From: Tachypleus tridentatus | Lineage: Eukaryota; Arthropoda; Merostomata; Xiphosura; Limulidae | Length of the DNA stretch: 64,000 nucleotides | Direction of reading: 5' to 3' | Assembly (NCBI RefSeq): GCF_004210375.1 | Contig: NC_134829.1 | Coordinates: 58,830,107 to 58,894,106, forward strand | In this document: piece after piece, positions 12,832 to 24,415 of the stretch | How positions within the stretch are numbered: the first letter of the stretch is position 1 | Layout of the letters: every line of letters starts with the position of its first letter | The notes under the pieces: generated by a model | Told to the model about the DNA's origin: nothing | Databases searched by the model: none | The model's input: only the letters and a program-made list of their open reading frames with translations | Made by a program: the position numbers and the translations under genes

Positions 12832-13100
12832 GCCCGACTTGGCCAGGTGGTTAATACATTGAAATCGTAATCCCAAAGTTTCGAGTTCGAATCCCTGTCG
12901 CGCCAAACATGTTTGCCCTTTCTGCTGTGGGGACGCTATAATTTGAGGTTCAATCCCTTTATTCGTTGATAAAAGAGTAGCCAAAAAGTTGGCGGTGGGT
13001 GGTGATGACTAGCTGCCTTCCCTCTAGTCTTACACTGCTAAATTAGGGACGGCTAGCAAAGACAGTTTTGGTGTATCTTTGCACGAACGTAAAAAAAAAG
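12832..13100 (+). repeat. tRNA-derived SINE, plus strand
   Basis: Head GCCCGACTTGGCCAGGTGG, B-box GAGTTCGAATCCC, standard body, then a TTTGCACGAACG tail with an A-run. It lies at the border between units A and B, and its equivalent is at about 59161-59418. Confidence 0.85.
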
Positions 13101-13270
13101 GACAATACGATGTAGTTATTAAAGTCATAGTTTACCTCGTGTAAAAGCTGCTGTTATTGTGTTTTGAATTTAATTATTTAATATAGCAGATTCCTTACTA
13201 GATATCAAAGCAAAACTAGTTTAGATGTTATTTAATTTTGTAGAAATCAGTATTTTTTATCTTGACTTAG

Positions 13271-16200
13271 GTGAATCTTGGCCAATCAATGATACAATCT
13301 GGAATGAAGAAGAAGAATCAGTTCCTTCCGGGATTTTCATACCCAAAAGGTATGTATTCTCAAGTTCCTACCGGGATTTTCATACCCAATAGGTATGTAT
13401 TCTCAAATAAATCCTGACTTTTATCTAAGTGGTTGCCAGGACGCTCTGCTCACAATACCCAGAAAGCTGTTTTGAGCACCTGTCACACCAAACACATTCA
13501 ACCTATTTGGTCGAAAGAGAAAATTAAAATATGACAGTTTATTTCATTATTCGTTGATCTAAGAGTAACCCAATAGTTGACAGTGTAAGGTGTTGACTTG
13601 GTGTCTTTCCTTTAGACTACAATTGCTGAAAATATGGTTGGTGTATACAGCCTACGTGTTGTTTCGCGCAAAATTTAAAAGAAACCAAATCAAATAGACT
13701 AAGTATCGAAAAAAATTAAAATTATAAAAATATTTTAAAATAGTTTCTCAGCAAATATGTAACAGTTCATGTATATTATATATTGTTGTTCTTAGTTGTT
13801 TTTATCTCACCATAAAACTTGTGTTTTGATAAGAATGCGTACTATTGATGATTATAATCTGTTATCAAGCAGAAAAACTGTTAACTTAAAATTCAATGAA
13901 AAGTATGTAATCCAATGATGTAATTAGGTTTCATAGTTACTTACATAACCTCTGTATTTCTTCAATACATTGCACCTTTGCTGCTTGGCAACAACTAGTA
14001 AAAAGCTACCTGTCATAACATCTTTGCCGTCAACATCTTGTAGAGTCGTTTTCACTTATAATTTGTTTTGGGACCTTAATTCTTGTATTTTTGATTCAAG
14101 CAGACATATTGGTAACATATGTTTTATGTGACCGTGAAATAACCATAATTCGTTATCTATTCCACCATATAAATATTTATGTACGTTTAATAATCATCTG
14201 ACTAACCTCAACTACTGTTTTTCTCTATACACAATTGCAACCATTTTTCATTATAAGTAATTTTAGTGTGGGTATTATAGTAACTTGTGAATGAGAGTAG
14301 AGAAGAATATGTTAACTCCATTACATCTGCAATATCCACTATTATCGAGCACCTCTGTATTATACCAGGACTCCACAGTTTCACTGACACACGACAGATC
14401 TAGTAGTTATTGAAATACTGTTCATACTGTTATACTGTCTGAACAATAATTGTTTTAGTGTGGATCGTGATATTTATCAATTTTATCTCAGTTGTTAACC
14501 ATTAACATTAAGGTACTGATTTATCAATATAACACAATTCATTTAAATAAATATTGATCTTCTCTCATACAAGTCACTTTTGTGTAAATATACTATGACA
14601 AATTAATTATTTGTAAGTATTGCTTCTATTCCAGTGACTTTGCCCCGCAGAAGAAATCATTGAAGGAGAGGATTGAGGACGGGTTTAGAAGAGTTTTTTG
14701 TTGTAAGCATCAAACCAAGCAGGAAAGAGTCTGGTGTCACGACTCGTAAGTTCTAGGTTTTTATGAATTAACTAGGATACCGTATTTTCATACTACATAT
14801 ACTCAACGTAATGTATAGCTTTACGAAAAAGTCTGACTGAACTTATCGCTTCTTACGGCCCTTTTAGAAACCTACATTTCTTACTACACATATCCATGTA
14901 ATCGTTTTTCACAGTGTACAGTTTAGCCGAAGGATAAACACTAAAGCTTTTGCGATAAGTGGCTTTGTGGACAACGTTGTGTGCCTTTCGTGTATTTTTT
15001 TCTGATCCGAGTGAAAGCTATACTGACTATTTAACTCTATTTTACCTGAGACTAAATATCTAGAGGGTGAATAACTTGAACATCCAATTGACATTTAGTA
15101 GGCGTTTTCTTTTTGTTTTTGTATGAAACTCTCGTACATTTCATCACGAATATTCTCTGGTTGAAAACTGAGAGTTCTTAATTTCTCAACTCTCCTGGAA
15201 AGTCTCTCAGTAGCTTGATACCGATATTTTCAATTGATGGGTATTTTATGCTCACAAGGGCTAAATGGCAAGTCAGAATCACTTAACATTCCTAATTCTA
15301 AACAACTGACCAACTACTCATTACCATAAGAAACTTTAGCCGTCTGTTAGACCCGAAGAATGGGAATGACTGCCATTACTATAACCCGAGCACAACCGAA
15401 CTTACGGGCTGTATTCAGCTGCATTGTGGCTCGAATATTAGACACTGAGAAACGCAACACTGCATACTGAATATCAGTTATTGCTGGCCCGTCCAAGTAG
15501 AATATAATAAGTATAAATTTATCTTTTAATCTCTGAAAGGATCTGTTTGAAGGAAGAGTGATGTGAAAAATGTAACAGATTTTAACATGTCCCTAGGGTA
15601 ATCTACGATTTCTAATTTAAAATACGTTTATATTAAACTTTAACTTGTATTGACTTTGTATATCATACAGCTTCGTTGGACTTCTTTGAACAACCATGTC
15701 GTAGTTTCTTTTCTGTTTATTTCTTACTATCATCCGCGTGGCATGACAGTAATTGGATGTCTCACCTTTTTAATTTATGCATGTATAAAGGGAAACAACA
15801 ATCTGTGCTTTAACAACATTTTTCTCTCCAAAACACACTCCAGTAGTAATGATAATGAAGAAATCGAGTTGGATAGCTCACCAGTTGTGAATTACCCGAC
15901 TGGTCGTGTCATTAAGTTTGAAGAGGATGAAAACGTGTTATAGAAATAGTGAAGCCTAAAAATAGACCTTTCGGATTTTGTATTGCTAAGAAGAAGTTAA
16001 AGAACAGTAATGGTAAGCAGTCTCTTGTTTGTATCAGAATAGCGTTTCTTTTATTATTATTATTACAGTAAAAGATGACCTGGAGAGATCACCCATTTTA
16101 ATCATTTACACCACTTTATGGTAGTGTGTTGTCTGTCTATAACTTAGTTACTAGACACTGAAATGTTGTCATTTAAGAAACGCTTAACATTGCAATTTGT

Positions 16201-17700
16201 ACTGCCGTGACGTTAGTGAATCGTGCACATGCCACGAATTATGAGAATAATAATACAATCTGTAGGATACAACACATCATGTAGTCATAGTTTATATTTC
16301 GTTAAGGATAAGGCTGCTCTGAGTTGACCTAAGGTTTGGTTTTGGAGTCTGTTGCTGTCCTGTGTGCTCTGCTATACGATTGCTTTCGCTTCATTGGAAA
16401 ACACTTCAATAGTTTTGAGCCTGACTTGGCCCGATGGTTAACACATTGAAATCGTAATCCGAGGGTTGCGAGTTCGAATCCCTGTCACACGAAACATACT
16501 CGTCCTTTCAGCCGTGGGTCTGTTATAACTGACGGTCAATCCCACTATTCGCTGGTAAAAGAGTAGCTCAAGAGTTGGCTATGGGCGGTGATGACTAGCT
16601 GCCTTCCTTGTTGTATTACATTTTAAATTAGGAACGCCTAGCATAGATAGCTCTCGTGAAGCTTTGTGCGAATTTCAAACACAAACAAACTTTATTGGTT
16701 TTACACTTTGCGCTTAATATGGTTTTAAAATAAAGTTTTTAAAACAGTTAGGGTGAGCATAGGGCAGATAGACCTTTGTTAAGATTAAACGCGCACACAC
16801 ACAGATTCACTCCGAATTGTCGTAACAGATTGATTATTGTATGGCTTAGGATATTCTTCACTCAAAGCCACCTATGGAATAACTGCACATAGCAGTTCCA
16901 GGTTTTAAACTTATTAATAAGATAGAAGTTAATTACTCAATAAAACCGTTGTCCTTTTCAGCCTACTCCAGAGCAACATCCTGCCCATTTAACAGTTTCA
17001 ATAGGTAAAAACAATTGTTCGATATGACCTAATATGTTGTTTTTCCTCCTGAAGTTAACAGCCAAGAACAAGTCCATAATTTGAGGGATAAGTAATGTAA
17101 TAAATATACGAATTGAGCACAGTCAATGAGGACCAATTTGCTCAGAGCACGTTGTATTACCAACAGTTTTATAACAGAGTCTAGAAAAAATTGCGTTATC
17201 ATGCCTACATAGTTGTAAGTCGCTATTCCATGTGTCTTTCATTGATTTGTTGTTACTTTAAGGAATGTTTTTGTTGTGAAAAGAGAAGAGGAAGGATTTT
17301 AACTGGTTAACGCGATCTAAATATTCAAACATTTTCTTTTCTTATTCGGACAATATGTTTTCAAGCTATTTTGTATTCGTGTCTTACCTCATTAACATTG
17401 TTAAACAAAGCAAGTTAGCAATTCATAGACGAATTTTAGTAAAGAAGATTGACGCACTAAATAGCAAAAATTACTACAAAGTGTACATATATGTATATAT
17501 TTATTGTTTTAATGGTTTCAGGAGTTTTCGTTACTCGTATTCAAAATTTCGAAACATTTATTTCACTCACTGGAATTCTTGATCCCGGTGATGAAATTCT
17601 AGAAATAGATAGCGTTAGTGTCAGCCGAAAAAACATCAAAGAAATCAGAAATATGATAACAAATACCGACAAAATACGGTTCACAACCCGGTCATTTTGA
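13271..17700 (+). CDS. PDZ gene array, copy B (four exons, one frameshift)
   Basis: Exons at 13271-13349, 14635-14745, 15844-16012 and 17522-17700 match A and D in borders and phase. The last exon encodes GVFVTRIQNF...ILDPGDEILEID...IRNMI...IRFTTRSF and a TGA. Exons 3 and 4 together make a PDZ domain: a GFCI carboxylate-binding loop, a GDEILEID strand and a final alpha/beta pair. The order RPFGFCI...GVFVTRI...DEILEI resembles the Par-6 PDZ (KPLGFYI...GIFISRL...DEVLEV); this likeness is by eye. Exon 3 is 169 bp against 170 bp in D. One A is missing near 15931, so the frame ends soon after, before the PDZ. That could be a real null or a homopolymer consensus error. If it is an error, B encodes a complete C-terminal PDZ protein. 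The start exon is not in view. Confidence 0.65.
16418..16690 (+). repeat. tRNA-derived SINE inside the last intron of copy B
   Basis: Head GCCTGACTTGGCCCGATGG, B-box GAGTTCGAATCCC, body, and a tail ending in AATTTCAAACACAAACAAAC. The equivalent copy is at about 62757-63029 in unit D. The bases before it (CACTTCAATAGTTTTGAG) match those before the SINE at 12832, so the two are duplicates of one insertion. Confidence 0.8.
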
Positions 17701-17830
17701 ATTTGGAAGGAGAAATAAATACATTGTAAATAGTAATTTGTGTATTTATATATGTTATTTTTGTTGTTTAAAATTGTAAATTAATAAATTAAGAAAAGTG
17801 TAAATTGTATTGTTTATTTTATTAAATGTA

Positions 17831-18045
17831 TTGCAAAATGTTGTATTGGATTTTATTGTTCAAATGATGAAATAACACCAACAGAATTCAAGACAGATAA
17901 TACAAAATTGTTGTATGGATTTTATTGTTCAAATGATGAAATAACACCAACAGAATTCAAGACAGATAATACAAAATTGTCTGCTGGATTTTATTGTTCA
18001 AATGATGAAACAACAGAAACAGAATTCAAGACAGACTTGCTACAG
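17831..18045 (+). repeat. 69-bp minisatellite, three units
   Basis: Three tandem units with a 69-bp period (GGATTTTATTGTTCAAATGA at about 17848, 17917 and 17986). Sixty-nine is a multiple of three, and units two and three read through in one frame as GFYCSNDE...TEFKTD. Unit one carries an extra base that breaks this frame. It lies just after the stop of PDZ copy B, so it may be 3' UTR or a decayed repeat-protein exon. Confidence 0.8.
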
Positions 18046-19278
18046 AGGAATCAATCCAGAAAGAGATATAATTTTATGAACAAAGCTTCACTGAATATAA
18101 TCAATATATAATTAATACAATCAGTTTAAATCAGTAAGTTACCAGTTAATTAACTTTCCTTACCATTCAATTAAATCATCCTGAAAAAGGATGATACTGT
18201 AGAATAATTGAAACGAACTCTTAAATATTAAATTAACTCAATAATGATTTTCGGTTACATGATTACAATAAAATAATCTGGACATATTTCTTTTTAACAA
18301 TTTATTAATTTTCTCACAACGTAGATTGTGCAGTATGACCTACACACAATGACACTCTATTCACATAGTATTTTCGAAAAACATTAGTCAATCTCGGTTG
18401 TGTCATCTTCAAAACCAAATTAAAATAATTTAAAAATAATTAAAGCCAGTCGTTATCATTCATACACTTTTCAAGCTTTTTATCTGAACTCTTATGTACT
18501 GCTTTTCAACGTCTGAAGATAACCCATTCCAAAGGCCAACCAAACTCTTAAATAATTAAAACTGCCTTAGCTGAAGATGATTCCTACCAGTCCATAAGTT
18601 ATACTTGTGTCCCCTAGTTCTGCTATTTTCGTTGGCAAATATGGAAAAAAAAAGAAACGATTATGCAACAGCATCTCCACGTATGATAAAACAATATTTT
18701 CTTTTCTTTTAGTGTGCTTTAAAATAGTCTGTACTCTTAATTTTTTAATTTACAGTCAATCTTTTTTCATATTTTCATTTCTTGTTTCAACAACTTTTTG
18801 ATCTTATGAATCTCGTGTAATACCAGTTAATTCAAATTTCTTAAATTTATGATGATTTTAATAAATCTTATATCTTAAACTGTTGCAAGTCAACCTGTTT
18901 ATTGTTTCCTTGTAGCTACCATTTTCATTCTGTAAGGAATATGTTTATCTTGAATATTGAAGAAATTACCTTTAAAAAGTTTATACATGTGATCAGTGTC
19001 GCTAAATAACTCAGTTGACCAATTCAGAACAGATTATTCTTGTCGCATCCTTTCAATTTTTATTTTAAATTATGACCCTAATATCGTTGTCATTTATCTC
19101 TATTTGCAACAGAACATTTCACCTGATAGAGCACTTAGCATACGCATCCATACGTTCTCCAATTTCCATAATAATTTCTGTATTTGAAGTTAACAATAAA
19201 TTTAACATAGCATTGTTTCAAAAGATTCATTGACTATTTCCTTATGAAGCTCAACAGTTTTAAAAAGCATTTCTCCCT
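18046..19278. other. Non-coding stretch, no gene seen
   Basis: AT-rich sequence with only short chance frames. I recognise no mobile-element protein, SINE or splice-bounded exon. Confidence 0.5.
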
Positions 19279-19408
19279 CATGGTTTGACTTTAATATTAC
19301 CCAATACATATGTTCCATCATGGTTTGACTTTAATATTACCCAATATATATGTTCCATCATGGTTTGACTTTAATATTACCCAATACATATGTTCCCTCA
19401 TGGTTTCA
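19271..19408. repeat. 40-bp tandem repeat, about 3.3 units
   Basis: The unit CATGGTTTGACTTTAATATT plus ACCCAATACATATGTTCCAT repeats at 19279, 19319 and 19359 with one or two differences per unit. A fourth partial unit begins at 19399. No coding content. Confidence 0.9.
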
Positions 19409-19769
19409 TTAAGAGCTGAAATCTTAATCTGATTCTAAAGATTCTCACTAACTTCATCAGTGCAATTGTGGTTTTTAAGAAATTCCCACTAAAAGGCCTT
19501 TCTTTTATATCCACTAATAACAACCAAAATCAATTTTATCTTCACACTGATATCCTTAATTTGACCATATATTACCATTAGGCATATCTTTTAAAAAACG
19601 CACTTTATTGATGAATGAAAAGCGTCGTATGCAACAGACATGTCGAAATTGAAGTGGTTTGAATATTATTGCTATACATTATTCTAATTGTTGAAAGTTT
19701 TCATGGGACTAGATATAGTATTATAAATATATATGTTTAACATTTATTTCACACGATAAGTACATTAAT

Positions 19770-20560
19770 ATAATCTCTCATTCCCAGCTTGATGTAAAAG
19801 TTTGAGTCTTCTTGCTGAACGTGATGTTGATATTTGTTGCGGTTGATACGTCTGCAGTCTTAATGAGCGTGGGTTGAGCTTGGCAGGATGCTGTCTTCTT
19901 TGGTTTGAGTCGCTGCTGAAAGGTAACGTCTACGTAGGTCGGAGTATCCTTGTCTTTCTTCTTAGCATTAATTAAAGTATTCCTGCTTGCATCAGAGATA
20001 ATTGGCATACATGAAGATAAGAAGCTTACTGGAATAGAAGTACCATGATTGACGGACTTGACATTTTGAAGATTAGTTGATCGATGTTGGGGCGTTCGGC
20101 ACTAAAGTGAAAATACTGTAGGATACATCCGTGTTTAAGTATAAAATCAGCTACCTGTTTGTCTTCGGTCACAACTTTAACAAAGTTAGTTGGCAATGCC
20201 GTGGTCTTGGAATGAATTCTGTGAGCAGCATGGAGTTGCGTGAAAGTTGTTGTTTCCAGAGAATGTCGAATTCCAGCAGGAGTTAAGACAAATGAACGTT
20301 CTTAATAAATATCGAATACAAGCAACGTGAACTTCAGGCAGGAGAGCATTGAACGTTAATATCTACTTTCCATGGTTTACATACATATGCATGGTCCTGG
20401 AGTGTTGAAAGCTGCAGTAACATGCCTCCTCGCTGAAGAATTTTGGTTTTTCTAGGGTCAACTGAGACGCTAGGATTGAACTGATCGATGAAGACAACAT
20501 GGCAGCGATGACTTCTCACGTCTAAACACTTCAGCTACTTGTCGAAGAATGAAACGAGGT
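19770..20560 (-). mobile_element. Broken gag/ORF1-like retroelement fragment
   Basis: Minus-strand segments resemble the nucleic-acid-binding first ORF of arthropod retroelements: a region with PSVSVDPRKT...GGMLLQLST, a region with NFVKVVTEDKQVADFILK, then a Lys-rich segment. I see no reverse transcriptase nearby. It is broken in several places and old. Family assignment is uncertain (a non-LTR element is favoured over an LTR element). Confidence 0.35.
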
Positions 20561-20799
20561 TATTGATGTCAATTCGTCTCTGCATTTATACGCTTCTAAC
20601 GGTAAACTAACACGTTATGTGATTAGTCTTATTCTTGACAGGTACAAAACTACAGAATGGAATACACAGGAATACCTCGTACAGGGCGGTTAATGCGTGG
20701 GAAACACAACCGCATTGATTTAATCAGCATTGAACGGGGAATAGTTTCAACAGGAAAAATAACGATACGTGGGTATCATAAGGGATTTTTTCATAGTAG

Positions 20800-21789
20800 A
20801 AATAATTAAGCCTGATTAGTTAGAAAAATAGAAATAGTTATGAGGTAAAATAAAAGCGATATTAATTTGTAAACTTTTGAATTTTTTGTAATTTTGAAAA
20901 AATAAAAAAAAATTAAAATGTTACTGATTAAAGAAAATCTATCTCTTCTTGGTTGCACCATTTTCTTTTTCTTTATTTCAATTCTCGGTAACATCGAATG
21001 ACATTTTATAACCGCACTCCAGGTCTGAATCATGATTAAGTATGTAGCAGTTTCCACTGCCCGAAACATTGTTTCAAGTTCCAGTAAGATAAATCATTCT
21101 TCCTGCTCTTCACTAGCACCTTCGTTACACTCCGGACTTTCTTCTTCTTTCTGATATGCCCGATCTTGGTCTAAATTAAAGAGCGTATCATTGTCGAGAG
21201 TTTGAGAATGTGCGTAAATGCACTCTCGGACATTAGCCACGACCAAAGACTCGAAATAAATAGTGTGTCCAATTTAGATGACGTCTTCGGAAACATCCCT
21301 AATTTCGGACTCAAAGCCGAAGGAATGACTTGCGCCATCAGGCAAAACGTGCTTCCACGTCGCTCTCGTGTTACTCTTGCTAACTTGGAACCATGCTTCG
21401 TTGATGTTTGCGACAGCACTTCTGATGTAATTTTTCCAGAATTCAGTCATAGATAGTGCAGCTTCTCTAGTTGTAGCCTTTCTTGCTTGAGAAAATGTTC
21501 GCTTAAAATAATTAGCTTTAAACGTCGCAATGACACCTTGATCCGTTGGTTGCAGTGGACATGTTCTATTGAATGGAAAAAGTGAATTTTGAGATTTTCG
21601 TAAAGTCACAATGTCCCGTTAGACGGCTTGGTGCATTACCTAATAAAACAAAGCTTTAAAGTCCAAGTTGTTTGTTTTCTTTGCAGTAATGTTCAGCTGT
21701 TGGACAAAATTAGCTTTTCACCAGTCATCAAACAAAGTTTTCGTAATTCATACTTTTTTATTTGATCGCCAAACAAGTGAAAGGGTCTT
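20800..21789 (-). pseudogene. Tigger (pogo-type) transposon, distal half
   Basis: Minus-strand reading gives the C-terminal half of a Tigger/pogo DDE transposase: NKK...TKTLFDDW, then NNLDFKAL, then LQPTDQGVIATFKANYFKRTF and TEFWKNYI...AWFQVSKSN. In the family these precede and include the last catalytic Asp region. An acidic tail (DNDTLFNLDQDRAYQKEEE) follows near 21120-21190. Several in-frame stops and shifts show a dead copy. Its proximal half lies 14.5 kb away at 36262, because a second transposon has inserted between them. The outer terminal repeat was not identified, so the left limit is approximate. Confidence 0.8.
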
Positions 21790-22165
21790 CCTAGCACGCA
21801 AGGTGACGTTGAATAAACGTTGAAATGAGGTTGGAAAGGTTGAAGAATGGTTGAGGTTGGATACTCAACGTCTAACCAACGTTGAGAATTGGTTGTATGG
21901 CCAACCATGCTAACTGCGTTGAGAGTGTAACGTTGATTAAACGTCGGAACAACGTCTGAATATTGACGTAGCCAATGGCGTTGAATATACGACATATAAT
22001 CAACGTTGAGGACTTGTGGTATGGCCAACCATTGCAGTTACGTGGAGCGACAGACGTTGATTCATCGTTGCATCAAAGACAAATTATCCACGTGAAAAAC
22101 ACGACATTTATTCAATGTTGAGAACATGTAGTTTTGCTAAACGTTCAAATATCGTTGAGTGACAG
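21790..22165. repeat. Left CAACGTT-rich end of the CMC-type element
   Basis: About 375 bp packed with AACGTT and ACGTTGA motifs in both orientations (the core AACGTT is its own complement), plus TATGGCCAACCAT blocks at about 21896 and 22019. It is the partner of the right array at 35801-36261. In CACTA elements, subterminal motif arrays bind an element-encoded protein. That role is inferred here. Confidence 0.8.
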
Positions 22166-22171
22166 ACGTCA

Positions 22172-22210
22172 GGGGCGTAGCTAGAGAGTTATGAAAGTAT
22201 ATACGGTGTA
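22172..22210 (+). repeat. End fragment of a CAGGGGCG-type MITE
   Basis: CAGGGGCGTAGCTAGAGAG matches the terminal style of the complete short elements at 22486 and 22795. No matching right end is visible, so this is a truncated copy. Confidence 0.45.
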
Positions 22211-22485
22211 GGGAGAGCCCCGCCTACCCACCCACCCAACAACAAAATTTTACGTGCAGACAGTTTCATAAACTGTAGGCCTATATGAAAACTTGGAATT
22301 CAACCGTGAATTACTTAAATTACCATGTAATTTTCGAGTGACAGGCCTTAAGCGTTTAATTTTTATCTATTTATGTTTAAAACTTTCTGACGACTTTCTT
22401 TTACATGTAATGCCGATTTGCGAAAAAAATAATCACCACTGCTGCAAAACCAAAATGTCATCATTAAAGTTCTTCTTTCACTGAA

Positions 22486-22665
22486 CAGTGGCGAATCCAG
22501 GGGGGGTTAGGGGGTTTAAACCCCCCTTGCCGGAAAAAATTACCTTTTTTTGCAGTATATTTCGTGAATTTCTAGTGCTAACCCCCCCCTCGGGGCCTTG
22601 TTCATAGGGTTTCTTCAGGTCCCATAGTCTGAACCCCCCTTTCCAAAATCCTAGATCCGCCCCTG
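22486..22665. mobile_element. 180-bp MITE, 5-bp target duplication CTGAA
   Basis: Inverted ends CAGTGGCGAATCCAGG and, from the other side, CAGGGGCGGATCTAGG, with C- and G-runs inside. The flanks are CTGAA at 22481-22485 and 22666-22670. A 5-bp duplication with CAG...GGCG ends suggests a hAT5-like non-autonomous element (from memory). It is nested in the CMC-type element. Confidence 0.85.
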
Positions 22666-22794
22666 CTGAAAGATCACTTTTCACATAAACTAAGTATGAA
22701 GTTGAATTCAGAAACTAGTAGTATATACATATATATTGATCACATCCTTTAAATATAGTCAAGTAGAGATACAACGCATCAATATGAACACTTT

Positions 22795-23024
22795 CAGGGA
22801 CGTATATTACCATTAAACCATGTATATAGACAAAAGTTGCGAGGGCGCGAAAGACCCGGGGGGGTAGGATATTAAAAATTTTCCAAAATTACATTATAAA
22901 TGGGCTAAATTTAAACATATTGAAGCTTAGGAGAATGAAATTTATAGGACTGAAATTATAAGATATATAATTCTGGACAGCCTTTGATGTTAAGGCAAAT
23001 GCCTAATGGTAATATACGCCCCTG
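22795..23024. mobile_element. 230-bp MITE, 5-bp target duplication ACTTT
   Basis: Ends CAGGGACGTATATTACCATTA and, from the right, CAGGGGCGTATATTACCATTA. The perfect flanks are ACTTT at 22790-22794 and 23025-23029. It has no coding capacity and contains a G-run near 22858. Same terminal style as its neighbours. Confidence 0.9.
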
Positions 23025-23759
23025 ACTTTGAAAAATGATACTGTAAGGAAAGTCAAAATGCTTTCAATGCTCTCTTCCTTAAAGAGCCATTGTTGTACAC
23101 TATCAGTACAGACAATAATGCTGATTGTACTTCATCGTACGGGCAAATAGGAACATAGGAACTATCTTAGGGCAGATGACTGCAGAGACAGGGATGAATC
23201 TGTGGCTGGAGCAATCTATTATGACGAAACGGTAAAGATGCGAAGGAAAAATTTTGGAAAATGACCTTGTTTTGCCATTTCTCCCAAACTTCTATGTTGG
23301 TAATTGATCTCTCCCCTCCCCTGACGGTTTTTTCATCTGACCATCACCAGACGGGTGCAGAGGGTTATCTATTTTCAAAGTGACTAACAGAATGGGTGGT
23401 TAAAATAGCAAACATCATACTCGGTTTTGGAAATCTCCCAAGACTGCTGTCAGACATAAATTTTCATTATTAAACTGATCGCAGAAAATTGTGGAATGTT
23501 GGCCGGAATATTTTGATCAGATAAAATTAATGATTTTTTACAATGACAACTATTTAAATTAAAAGTTTCTAGAAACTTAACATCAAACACGATGCCAACA
23601 CACATTGAAGATCGAAGATTTGGAATCTTTACTGCAGTGCATGGTATTTTTGAAAGAAAAGTATTTCTGTACAGAATTTCACCAAAATCTATTATACAGG
23701 CAAGTATTTCCATTCAATAATGAACGAACGATATAGAATAGGGCAGCCTAAAATACTAC
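23025..23759. other. Interior of the CMC-type element, no gene recognised
   Basis: About 730 bp without a supportable exon. A reading frame on the minus strand (23450-23713) has no recognisable motif. The stretch may be original element sequence or further nested repeats. Confidence 0.4.
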
Positions 23760-23826
23760 CTTTTTTTTTTGCTTGTCCAACCTGCGTCAGGGGGAGAGTC
23801 CCCCCAACCAAACTCCGCCGCCTATA
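23760..23826. repeat. Partial copy of the GGCGGCGGAG MITE
   Basis: A right end CCAACCAAACTCCGCCGCCTATA is preceded by C-runs and a T-run. It matches the right end of the complete element at 24016-24415, but its left end is missing. Confidence 0.5.
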
Positions 23827-24015
23827 ACAATGATGCTAAAAGGCACAGGATAGGCCTAATTCTATATAGGGACTACCCTAGCCAATAATAATTATTATAG
23901 TCTTTATTTGTCGATAAATTGAAGTTGGTTGCAGGATTGATATCCCCTTCCCATATGATAGACAATTTGTCATGCATGCATAATCGCGAGGGTAGATCTA
24001 CCAATTTAAAGTTTT

Positions 24016-24415
24016 CATAGGCGGCGGAGCAGGGGGGGCCAGGGTGGTCCTGGCGCCCCCAACATTCCATGGTCAATATATAAATTTTGTGTTATCTTGC
24101 TCCTTTAGCTTGCTAGGACGCAATTTTTTCCTTCGGCGCGGATTTATATGATTTTCCTTGTCTACCTGGATGGTAAACATGCGTTGCCAGCATGTGTAAA
24201 TTGTTAATGCTCTTTCGGTATTATTCACAGGTGTGTGAGACAAAACAAAAGACCCTCTTCTATATATCACTTCCCATTTACATATATTTATGAACACGAT
24301 TTAACGTCAAGCATGAGACCTTGTGGGATTGGGGACTTTTTTTTTTTGCTCATCGCATCCGAGCGTAGAGGTTGCACCCCCCCCCCCCAACCAAAATTTC
24401 GCTCCGCCGCCTATG
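24016..24415. mobile_element. 400-bp MITE, 5-bp target duplication GTTTT
   Basis: Perfect 15-bp inverted ends CATAGGCGGCGGAGC, with G- and C-runs just inside. The flanks are GTTTT at 24011-24015 and 24416-24420. No coding sequence. It is the third complete 5-bp-duplication element in under 2 kb. Confidence 0.9.

Noticed and set aside
14208-15094. Minus-strand frames of about 60 codons inside PDZ introns, recurring at 56341-57225 and 60545
   Set aside because: They recur only because the units are near-identical duplicates. Copy A breaks one of them, and they lack domains and splice context.
17831-19408. Tandem repeats as a CRISPR array
   Set aside because: The units are directly adjacent with no unique spacers, and the genome is eukaryotic.
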